64,000 bases of DNA, taken from NCBI GenBank assembly GCA_964001305.1, contig CAXFAI010000003.1:3627-67626 (forward strand), given 5' to 3'. The notes under the pieces are model-generated. The model was not told where the DNA came from, ran no database searches, and saw nothing but the letters and a program-made list of their open reading frames with translations. The position numbers and the translations under genes were made by a program. This stretch comes from CAJXMH01 sp964001305. Its GTDB lineage: Bacteria > Bacteroidota > Bacteroidia > Flavobacteriales_E > Vicingaceae. This document shows positions 26,616-34,918 of this stretch, piece after piece (the first letter of the stretch is position 1; every line of letters starts with the position of its first letter).

Positions 26616-27611
26616 TTATAATTGCCAATAATTAGCTGCCATAGGTACAGCATTTTTAATGAATTCAAACTTCTCTTTTTCCTTTTCTAAAAAAGTAGAA
26701 ATTACTTCTTGTTCAGAACCATCCAAATGCTTTTTCCATTTACTTAAAGGATTTCCGCTAGTAGAAGTATTGTGAATTTTTCTTTCTTTCGTAATTATCT
26801 TTTGCTCATAATTGCGATGCTCCTTTTTTAAATCTAATGTTTTAAAAATACGATTCATTGATTCCTTATTGTCCTGAACAATCGATTCATATGCCAAAAT
26901 TACTTTTTGATCATTAGGTATATGTTCTAAGTGTTTAAGCATCGTATAGTTAATATCAAGCCAAGCTTCAACTAATAAGTCAAAATTTCCAGGAAACACT
27001 CTTTCTTTAGGAAATTCAGCTAATCTATCTCCCTGAAATCCTTGCCAACAGACACCAGCTTGTTCTGATAAAAAGCGATATCTATTCTCCTCTTTCAGAC
27101 TCTTTAAAAACTTCATTTTTAGACTTGCACATTGCGCAAAAGGTGAACGAACAACAACAATAAATTTGCAAGCAGGATAAAGTGAATGTATATAGCGCAC
27201 TTTATTGGACAAGTGAGGGCTTTTATTCATTAAGTAAATCTTTTCCCAATCATAATTTACCCCACCTGAGCCATAGTACCTTTGTTGTGAATAACGAGAC
27301 AACTTTCTGATAAACGACTTACTCTTATTAAGATAATCTGAAAAATATGCTGTCATATTATTTGCATACTTCACATTGAAGTGTTTTTCAGTTCGCTCTA
27401 GGCATCCATTATGCACCGGCGCTCCTCCAATTTCAGTCCACACTTTATTTAGTTCAAATCCTATTTTTAAAATTTGAGGATGTTCAGATAAAGAATTCAT
27501 CAAAAGTGTAGTACCACTTCTCATAGATCCTATTAAAAATATAGGGTCATTAAAAGATCTAGGCTCAGGTTCAGTTGGAACATTTAAAAGCTTGGCAAAA
27601 AAAGCACACAT
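26616..27611 (-). CDS. Sulfotransferase-family protein (third of three)
   Basis: 331 residues. 5'-phosphosulfate loop PIFLIGSMRSGTTLLMNSL (about 24-42), 3'-phosphate block KFIVVVRSPFAQCASLKMKF (about 148-167), and a C-terminal helical region ending AANYWQL. It begins MCAFFAKLLNVPTEPEPRSF, so a cytoplasmic or membrane-associated enzyme is likely. It lies 8 bases upstream of the glycosyltransferase gene and 42 bases downstream of the GT4 gene. Confidence 0.85.
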   Translation of the reverse strand: MCAFFAKLLNVPTEPEPRSFNDPIFLIGSMRSGTTLLMNSLSEHPQILKIGFELNKVWTEIGGAPVHNGCLERTEKHFNVKYANNMTAYFSDYLNKSKSFIRKLSRYSQQRYYGSGGVNYDWEKIYLMNKSPHLSNKVRYIHSLYPACKFIVVVRSPFAQCASLKMKFLKSLKEENRYRFLSEQAGVCWQGFQGDRLAEFPKERVFPGNFDLLVEAWLDINYTMLKHLEHIPNDQKVILAYESIVQDNKESMNRIFKTLDLKKEHRNYEQKIITKERKIHNTSTSGNPLSKWKKHLDGSEQEVISTFLEKEKEKFEFIKNAVPMAANYWQL

Positions 27612-27653
27612 AATTGTAAAAGTAAGCTAGACGTATAAGATAGCAGTCTTTAG

Positions 27654-28973
27654 TTAACAATTTTGTTTTTTGGATGAGGAAATTTCATTTAAAAATTCAC
27701 TGATTTGTCGGCTTGTATTTACCACCGAATATTGATTTATTTGATTATCAATTGGCTTTGTTAAGCCTCCGTTTTTATACTTTTCGAATAACTCTAAAAC
27801 GCCCTTTTTAATTCCTTCTCGATCCTCATATTCGAAAGTTCTTCCGCTTCCTGAATTTGCAACAATTTTTGAAACATCACTATCAGTTGGCCCTAATACA
27901 ATAATAGGTCTTCGTGCTGCTAAGTATTCAAATAATTTACCAGGAATTCTTCCTTTTGCATTATGTTGTTTATTTAACAATAGCAACAAAACAGGACTAC
28001 CTGCTGTAAATGCTAATGCTAAATCTCGATTAACTGAGCCTGGCAATTTAACATGATTCTGAATGCCTGCTTCAGTAAAAGAGGTTTGAACTGAAAAGTC
28101 AACTTGACCATAAAAATGTAATTGAAGTGCCGATTTAAAACCTTTTACTTCTTCTGTTAGTTCTTTCAGAACTTGGAAGAATACTTCAGGGTTTCTATCT
28201 AATCCCATGATTCCAAGATGCATAAAAGTAAATCCTTCTACTTGCTTAGGCTCAATATTCTCAAAATCTTCAGGATCATACCCCCATGGAATAACAGAAA
28301 CATTCTTGGCCCCGATGGATTCAAGTTCCGTTTTCCAAGTTTCACTTACAATAGTTGTCTTATCAGCATACTTAAATACTTCTTGCTCAAGCATACGGTG
28401 CTTTTTATCTGCCCACTTAGTTAATGTCAACATTTGATAATAATCAACTTGTGTCCATGGATCCTGAAAATCAGCAAGCCAAGGAATTCCAGTTTCCTTC
28501 TTTAATAATGTAGCAATTCTCGTGTTAGAATGAGGAGGGCCATCTGATAGAATGGCATCTACAGGGTTCTCTTTTAAATATTTCAATAAATACTTGACTG
28601 AAGGACGAATCCACATTTTACGCGCGTCAGGAATAAAAAAATTACTTCTTATCCAAACGGATAATTGATGTGCTATACCTGGCTTATCATCCTGTACATA
28701 AAATACATTATTCACATTAGCATTCTTGGCTTGTCCTGTGAATTTCTTATACAGCGAATAAGGTTCAATTATTTTACCTTTTAACACTGTTAACCCTTCT
28801 GGAATATCTTTAAAGTTAGATGAATCAAAAGTTGGATAATGAGCATTTTCTGCTGTAAAAACTACTGGCTCCCATCCAAAATTCCTAAGGTACTTTGCCC
28901 ATTTTAAACATCTCAACACAGCTATGCCTCCGCTAGGCGGCCAGTAATATGAAATAATCAAGACTCGCTTCAA
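27654..28973 (-). CDS. Glycosyltransferase family 4-like protein
   Basis: 439 residues. GT-B enzyme: N-terminal SYYWPPSGGIAVLRCLKWAK (acceptor-side glycine loop), DAILSDGPPHSNTRIA, PWLADFQDPWTQVDYY, then the donor domain with FTFMHLGIMGLDRNPEVFFQ, KGRIPGKLFEYLAARRPIIV and the E-x7-E-like FEYLAARRPI region. It is typical of enzymes extending lipid-linked glycans on the cytoplasmic face. Its start overlaps the end of the YfhO-like gene by 4 bases. Confidence 0.85.
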   Translation of the reverse strand: MKRVLIISYYWPPSGGIAVLRCLKWAKYLRNFGWEPVVFTAENAHYPTFDSSNFKDIPEGLTVLKGKIIEPYSLYKKFTGQAKNANVNNVFYVQDDKPGIAHQLSVWIRSNFFIPDARKMWIRPSVKYLLKYLKENPVDAILSDGPPHSNTRIATLLKKETGIPWLADFQDPWTQVDYYQMLTLTKWADKKHRMLEQEVFKYADKTTIVSETWKTELESIGAKNVSVIPWGYDPEDFENIEPKQVEGFTFMHLGIMGLDRNPEVFFQVLKELTEEVKGFKSALQLHFYGQVDFSVQTSFTEAGIQNHVKLPGSVNRDLALAFTAGSPVLLLLLNKQHNAKGRIPGKLFEYLAARRPIIVLGPTDSDVSKIVANSGSGRTFEYEDREGIKKGVLELFEKYKNGGLTKPIDNQINQYSVVNTSRQISEFLNEISSSKKQNC

Positions 28974-31690
28974 ACTACTTTATTGCCTTTAATTTGTTTG
29001 TAAACAACAAAACCTAGAAGGATCAATATAATAAACGATCCACCCATCGAAGCAAATTCTCCTAACTGATAACTCTTAGGTTCAAATTTGAATACGATTT
29101 CACCTTGTCCTTTTGGTATTTCCATTCCTCGAAGTATGTAGTTCACTTTTATATGAGGAATCAATTCACCATTTAGATATGCATTCCAACCTTTATTATA
29201 GTATATCTCAGAAAACACTGCAAACTGTGTACTTTCAACTTGATAAGAGTATACCATTTTGTTAGGCAAATAAGACTCTAGCTTAATATAATTTGTATTC
29301 GTTTTAGAATAACTTTTCTCTAGTTTACTTGCATCTTCATTTCTAACCACAGCCGTTTTCCTAGGGTCTAATTCTTTTAAAGCTAAAATTTCTTCATCGG
29401 ACGATTTTACCCTTTTTATGCTCTCTACAAACCATGCATTACCTAATACATGCGTATTTTGTATAAATGCAAGTCTATTTCCACCTTCTACAGGAGTTGC
29501 TCCAATAATATATTTTGCATTTAGCATATTAGTAACATTCATTTGCGGAAGCACTTGTTTAACCAGCTGTTCTCCTCCTCTTTGAAATGCTTGTCTCAAT
29601 TGCATGTATTCAAGACCTAATTCAAAGTCGATTAATTCTTGATACTTTTTCATTTTAGCACCATGATAACCACCTAGTGTTTTATGAAAAAATGCAGTTT
29701 CAGCATCCTCATCTAACTTTTTAGTCGTATTTAGAACTCTATAATGCGTACCTCGCATTAACTCAGTAAACTGAATCTGCTCAATTTCTAACACACTAGG
29801 TCTTGGGTTGGATTGCTTTAATTGATTTACTTCTTCATTAATAGCTTGAACAATTTCAGGATGATTTGAAAGTTCTCTTTTTAATATAGCTTGATCTACC
29901 GGACTTGATTGATAAGGAATTTTGGTTAATAATGTATTTTGATAATGTTTATATCTGTCTGCAGACTTACTGGTAGCGCCAGGTTTTTCTTCATTGTTTA
30001 AATACCTCTTATCAACAATCCATAAATCTGAAATTGTTATGATTCCTATACCTAAAATTAAAATCCGAGTATTCACTTTATTTAAAACGAAAAGTACCAT
30101 CAAAGCAGATGCTATCAGAATAAACTTTAATATGGAAAGAATGCTATTTCTAAATACTTCAACTCGATAATCAACTATTGAATCAAATCCTGCATACAAC
30201 TGCTGCGTTTGTTGAGAATTTTGTTGAATTTGTGTGTTTAAATGACTTTTTTCACTATCACTTAAAAATGTAAAAAAAGTATCAGGACTAAGCCAGAAAA
30301 CAAATAATATTCCGACAAAAGCACCTAAAACAATAAAAAATTTCTTTTTCTGCTTTGCTATTTCGTCTTTATCTTTTATCAATTTATAGAGAAATAACAT
30401 CGCCATTAGGGGTAGTATTAGCTCAGCAATAACCAATATCATAGAAACGGCTCTGAACTTATTATATAGTGGAACATAATCAATAAAAAACTCCGTTAAA
30501 CCCATCAAGTTTTTCCCCCAAGACAGCATAATTGTAATTAGTGTAGCCAGGGCTAACCCAATGATTAGTCGATCTTTTATGAAAAACAAAGCCAAGAAGG
30601 CAAGTAAACAGATTACAGAACCTGCATATACTGGTCCTGAAGTAAATGGTTGATTTCCCCAGTACGTGTTTACAATAAATTGATTTTTTTGATACTGATT
30701 AACCATAAAGTTAAAGAACTGAGGGTCTGTTCGCCTCAATCGGTCCACTTCTTCTTCATTGGCTAGAATAGCTCCTGTTTTTCCTCCTTTTGCATTCGGA
30801 AGAAGCAGTGTAAATGTTTCTTCAATTCCATAGCTCCATCTTGTTATATAATCTTTATCTAAACCGGTGCTGACATTAGCTTTATTAGAGGATCCATCAG
30901 GGTTTATAGTTAATTCAGAAGGACTTCTGGTAGACGCTTTTGAGTATTCATATGTGGTTAAAATATTTCCAAGATTAGGTAATACACCTACTAGAACAGC
31001 TGCAAATACTAATAATGCCCTTGTAAAAAATTGTTTTGTATTTCCCGATTTAATTTGACCAATCATCTCAACAATACCAACAACTAAAATTGGAATAATC
31101 AAATAGTAAGTAATTTGAAGATGGTTCGCATACAATTCAAGCCCCATGAATAAGGAAGTGATTAGCAAACCAAGCCATATTCGTCCTCTTAAAATAGAAA
31201 TTATTCCACCTAAAACGGGTGCCATACATGCTAAAGCAAAACCTTTTGAAGTATGACCAGCTTCCATAATAACTATAAAATAGCTAGATAGAGCAAAAGC
31301 CACAGAACCAATAATAGAAACCCATGGGTCAATTTTCAGAGATAATAATAGAATGTAAAACCCTATCATGTAAAGGATTAGTAAACCTATTGGATAGGCA
31401 AAACCCAACTCTAGTATTGTTTGAATGGGTGTTAATATATTTCCTGTGTAGCGGACAGTTGAAACTTGATAAGCAGGCATTCCAGCAAACATATTTCCAA
31501 TCCAAAGTGGTTCTTCGTCAAACTCAGCTTTGTGATCTCTAAGCTCTTGAGACATCCCTTTATGTTGTTTAATATCTCCTTGTTTCAATTTGTAGCCCTG
31601 TATTACTGGGTAAAAATATGTCACTGAAATTCCAATAAAGATTGCAAGAGCAACTAAGTGGGGAATTAGTTTTTTAAAGTCTATTTTCAT
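28970..31690 (-). CDS. YfhO-family multi-pass membrane protein
   Basis: 906 residues: about 12 membrane helices (first near 10-30, most between 90 and 560), a large extracytoplasmic part (about 590-870), and a last helix near 880. The opening YFYPVIQGYKLKQGDIKQHK and LWIGNMFAGMPAYQ match the YfhO family, GT-C-like proteins linked to glycosylation of cell-wall polymers or lipids. In Bacteroidota the function is not established. It begins 4 bases after the DUF4834 gene ends and overlaps the GT4 gene. Confidence 0.85.
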   Translation of the reverse strand: MKIDFKKLIPHLVALAIFIGISVTYFYPVIQGYKLKQGDIKQHKGMSQELRDHKAEFDEEPLWIGNMFAGMPAYQVSTVRYTGNILTPIQTILELGFAYPIGLLILYMIGFYILLLSLKIDPWVSIIGSVAFALSSYFIVIMEAGHTSKGFALACMAPVLGGIISILRGRIWLGLLITSLFMGLELYANHLQITYYLIIPILVVGIVEMIGQIKSGNTKQFFTRALLVFAAVLVGVLPNLGNILTTYEYSKASTRSPSELTINPDGSSNKANVSTGLDKDYITRWSYGIEETFTLLLPNAKGGKTGAILANEEEVDRLRRTDPQFFNFMVNQYQKNQFIVNTYWGNQPFTSGPVYAGSVICLLAFLALFFIKDRLIIGLALATLITIMLSWGKNLMGLTEFFIDYVPLYNKFRAVSMILVIAELILPLMAMLFLYKLIKDKDEIAKQKKKFFIVLGAFVGILFVFWLSPDTFFTFLSDSEKSHLNTQIQQNSQQTQQLYAGFDSIVDYRVEVFRNSILSILKFILIASALMVLFVLNKVNTRILILGIGIITISDLWIVDKRYLNNEEKPGATSKSADRYKHYQNTLLTKIPYQSSPVDQAILKRELSNHPEIVQAINEEVNQLKQSNPRPSVLEIEQIQFTELMRGTHYRVLNTTKKLDEDAETAFFHKTLGGYHGAKMKKYQELIDFELGLEYMQLRQAFQRGGEQLVKQVLPQMNVTNMLNAKYIIGATPVEGGNRLAFIQNTHVLGNAWFVESIKRVKSSDEEILALKELDPRKTAVVRNEDASKLEKSYSKTNTNYIKLESYLPNKMVYSYQVESTQFAVFSEIYYNKGWNAYLNGELIPHIKVNYILRGMEIPKGQGEIVFKFEPKSYQLGEFASMGGSFIILILLGFVVYKQIKGNKVV

Positions 31691-31694
31691 ATCA

Positions 31695-31973
31695 TCATGA
31701 TTTAGAATCTTCTACTTCTTCATACTCAACATAATCTCCCAAAGTATCATTTCTAGACTTAGAAGTCGATTTTGTTTTTATATGAACCTCTCCTTCTTTC
31801 TTATGAGATTCATTATTCTGAGTTCTAGTATTAAATGCCGTGGCTTGTTTCTTCAGAATATACTTAAACAAAAAAGGCATAAAAAATCGTAAAATATATT
31901 TCACAATATAGTACACCAATACAATTACAAGTATTGTGCGAAATACGGATATCAACCCTGCCTCAACTAGCAT
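31695..31973 (-). CDS. DUF4834 small membrane protein
   Basis: 92 residues: one membrane helix (about 9-30), a short amphipathic segment, then a polar tail ending in an acidic motif (LGDYVEYEEVEDSKS). The basic middle followed by G-[DE]-Y-V-[DE]-[YF]-E-E is characteristic of DUF4834 proteins of Bacteroidota, often encoded by carB. Function unknown. It starts 2 bases after the carB stop. Confidence 0.75.
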   Translation of the reverse strand: MLVEAGLISVFRTILVIVLVYYIVKYILRFFMPFLFKYILKKQATAFNTRTQNNESHKKEGEVHIKTKSTSKSRNDTLGDYVEYEEVEDSKS

Positions 31974-31975
31974 AA

Positions 31976-34795
31976 TTACTTACTAAGGTAAAGGTTTCTT
32001 TCAGAATAAATTTCTCTAAAAAATTTGTCCTTTAAATCAGCAATAAATCTAATTGCTTCACCTGTTGATTTCATTTCTGGTCCTAATTCCTTATTAACAT
32101 TTGGAAATTTCTCAAAAGAGAATACAGGAATTTTAATGGCATAGCCCTTCTTTTGTGGGTTAAAATCAAAATCCTTTACTTTCTTTTCACCAAGCATCAC
32201 CTTAGTGGCATAATTTACATAAGGCTCTTTATAAGCTTTAGCTATAAAGGGAACGGTTCTAGAAGCTCTTGGATTAGCTTCAATAATATATACTTTCTCA
32301 TCTTTTATAGCGAATTGAATATTAATAAGGCCTTTCGTTTTAAGCGCAACTGCTATACGTTTTGTGTATGTTTCAATCTGATTTAAAACATCATCACTTA
32401 AATCAAAAGGAGGTAATACAGCATAAGAGTCTCCAGAATGAATCCCAGCAGGTTCGATATGTTCCATAATACCGATAATATGAACATCTTCTCCATCGCA
32501 AATAGCATCTGCTTCGGCTTCAATAGCCCCTGAAAGGAAGTGATCCAATAAGATTTTATTACCAGGTAAGTCACGTAAAATATTGACTACGTGTTGCTCT
32601 AATTCTTTCTCATTTATAACAATCTTCATACTTTGTCCACCAAGAACGTAAGAAGGTCTAACCAATAATGGGAAACCAATTTCTCGACTTAGTTCAATTG
32701 CTTCATCTGCTGTTTCAATAGATCCATAACGAGGATATGGAATGTCATTAGACTTTAACAAATCAGAGAATGAACCTCTATCTTCAGCTAAATCTAGCGC
32801 TTTATAACTAGTCCCAATTATATTAATTCCATATCTGTCTAGCTTTTCAGCTAATTTCAATGCCGTTTGTCCTCCTAACTGTACAATCACACCTTCGGGC
32901 TTTTCATGAAGAATTATATCATAAATATGCTCCCAAAATACTGGTTCGAAATACAATTTATCAGCCGTATCAAAATCAGTAGAAACCGTTTCTGGGTTAC
33001 AGTTAATCATGATCGTCTCATAACCGCATTCTTTGGCGGCTAATATTCCATGAACACAACAATAATCAAATTCAATGCCTTGTCCAATTCGATTAGGTCC
33101 AGACCCCAGAACTACAATTTTCTTTTTATCGCTAACCTTTGATTCATTTTCTTCTTCAAAAGTGCTGTAATAGTATGGTGTCTGCGCTTCAAACTCTGCA
33201 GCACAAGTGTCTACAAGTTTATAAACTCGTTTGATGTTATATTCTTCGCGTTTCGTGTAAACTTCACTTTCTAAACAATTTAAAAGATGTGCTATTTGTC
33301 GATCTGCGTATCCCTTTTGCTTAGCCTCTAGTAAGATATCTTTTGGCAAAGTTTTAAGAGTAAATTTTGATATTTCTTTTTCAATACCAATTAGTTCTTC
33401 AATTTGTCTTAGAAACCATTTATCGATGAGTGTAGCCTCATAAATTGTTGACAATGGAATTCCCAACTTAATAGCATCATACAAATGGAATAAACGGTTC
33501 CAACTTGGATTTTTTAAGCTATCTAAAATCCTATTCTGATCTGTTAATTCTTTTCCATCAGCACCTAATCCATTTCGCTTAATCTCTAATGATTGACAAG
33601 CCTTTTGCAATGCTTCTTGAAAAGATCGACCAATTCCCATTACTTCTCCAACAGATTTCATCTGAAGTCCTAATTCCTTTTCAGGACTGTCAAATTTGTC
33701 AAAATTCCATCTCGGTATTTTAACGATAACATAATCTAGGGTTGGTTCAAAATAAGCCGATGTATTTCCTGTGATTTGATTTTTTAATTCATCTAAATGA
33801 TACCCAATTGCTAATTTTGCAGCAATCTTAGCAATCGGATAACCAGTTGCTTTAGATGCTAATGCAGAAGATCTCGAAACTCTAGGATTAATCTCAATAG
33901 CAATTATATCTTCTTTCTCATCATTACTAACAGCAAATTGAACGTTACATCCTCCTGCAAAATCACCAATAGAGCGCATCATGTGTATAGCCATATCCCG
34001 CATTTTCTGATAAGTAGTATCAGATAAAGTCATAGCAGGTGCAACCGTAATTGAATCTCCGGTATGAATCCCCATCGGATCCATATTTTCAATGGAACAG
34101 ATAATAATTACATTGTCATTAGAGTCTCTTAACAACTCTAGTTCATACTCCTTCCAACCAAGCACAGCTTTATCAATCATAACTTCATGTATTGGTGAAG
34201 CATGAAGTCCCCGAGTTAATTTTTTATCAAATTCTTCTTGGGTATGGACAAATGATGCACCTGAACCTCCTAGTGTATAAGATGGTCTAATAACAAGAGG
34301 AAAGCCGATTTCTTGAGCAAAATTTTTCCCTTCTAAGAATGAATTTGCAATTTTTGAAGGAGCTACTCCAACTCCAATATCAATCATCAATTTTCGAAAC
34401 TCATCTCTATCTTCTGTAACATTAATGGCATCAATGTCTACACCAATCATTTTTACATTATACTTTTCCCAAAGGCCAAGTTCATCACATTTTATGGCCA
34501 AATTCAATGCTGTTTGTCCCCCCATTGTTGGCAAAACAGTATCAATATCAGGATGCTCTGCTAAAATCCTTTCGATTGACTCTGGCTCAAGTGGCTCCAA
34601 ATAAATATTATCTGCAACAACAGGGTCTGTCATTATTGTTGCCGGATTCGAGTTTATTAAGGTCACTAAAATACCTTCTTCTCTTAGCGACCTAGATGCT
34701 TGAGAACCTGAATAATCAAACTCACAGGCCTGTCCAATTACTATTGGCCCACTTCCGATAATTAATGTATGCTTAATGGATTTGTTTCTAGGCAT
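31976..34795 (-). CDS. carB: Carbamoyl-phosphate synthase large subunit
   Basis: Makes carbamoyl phosphate from bicarbonate, ammonia (from CarA) and two ATP, for arginine and pyrimidines. 939 residues. Two homologous halves are seen: carboxyphosphate domain (GSGPIVIGQACEFDYSGSQA, then PLVIRPSYTLGGSGASFV and AIEINPRVSRSSALASKATG) and carbamate domain (GSGPNRIGQGIEFDYCCVHG, PLLVRPSYVLGGQSMKIV, IIEANPRASRTVPFIAKAY). The chain ends soon after MKSTGEAIRFI, so the allosteric MGS-like domain of the 1073-residue E. coli protein is absent, which is common in this phylum. It is the first gene of the 18-kb minus-strand unit. Confidence 0.97.
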   Translation of the reverse strand: MPRNKSIKHTLIIGSGPIVIGQACEFDYSGSQASRSLREEGILVTLINSNPATIMTDPVVADNIYLEPLEPESIERILAEHPDIDTVLPTMGGQTALNLAIKCDELGLWEKYNVKMIGVDIDAINVTEDRDEFRKLMIDIGVGVAPSKIANSFLEGKNFAQEIGFPLVIRPSYTLGGSGASFVHTQEEFDKKLTRGLHASPIHEVMIDKAVLGWKEYELELLRDSNDNVIIICSIENMDPMGIHTGDSITVAPAMTLSDTTYQKMRDMAIHMMRSIGDFAGGCNVQFAVSNDEKEDIIAIEINPRVSRSSALASKATGYPIAKIAAKLAIGYHLDELKNQITGNTSAYFEPTLDYVIVKIPRWNFDKFDSPEKELGLQMKSVGEVMGIGRSFQEALQKACQSLEIKRNGLGADGKELTDQNRILDSLKNPSWNRLFHLYDAIKLGIPLSTIYEATLIDKWFLRQIEELIGIEKEISKFTLKTLPKDILLEAKQKGYADRQIAHLLNCLESEVYTKREEYNIKRVYKLVDTCAAEFEAQTPYYYSTFEEENESKVSDKKKIVVLGSGPNRIGQGIEFDYCCVHGILAAKECGYETIMINCNPETVSTDFDTADKLYFEPVFWEHIYDIILHEKPEGVIVQLGGQTALKLAEKLDRYGINIIGTSYKALDLAEDRGSFSDLLKSNDIPYPRYGSIETADEAIELSREIGFPLLVRPSYVLGGQSMKIVINEKELEQHVVNILRDLPGNKILLDHFLSGAIEAEADAICDGEDVHIIGIMEHIEPAGIHSGDSYAVLPPFDLSDDVLNQIETYTKRIAVALKTKGLINIQFAIKDEKVYIIEANPRASRTVPFIAKAYKEPYVNYATKVMLGEKKVKDFDFNPQKKGYAIKIPVFSFEKFPNVNKELGPEMKSTGEAIRFIADLKDKFFREIYSERNLYLSK

Positions 34796-34871
34796 AGGAA
34801 AACATTTTTGAGTTACGAAATTAATTGACTCTAATTAAAGATTAAAATTGGCTTTAGATAAGTTATACAAA

Positions 34872-34899
34872 AAAAGGACTGTTTTTCAACAGTCCTTTT
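34872..34899 (-). terminator. Strong 12-bp hairpin, terminator of the 1144-residue T9SS gene
   Basis: AAAAGGACTGTT (34872-34883) pairs perfectly with AACAGTCCTTTT (34888-34899) around TTTC. Read on the minus strand, the stem ends in a T run, 20 bases after the stop of the T9SS gene at 34919. The symmetric A/T flanks allow activity in both directions. It separates that gene from carB. Confidence 0.85.
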
Positions 34900-34918
34900 A
34901 AATAATACGAATATCAAT

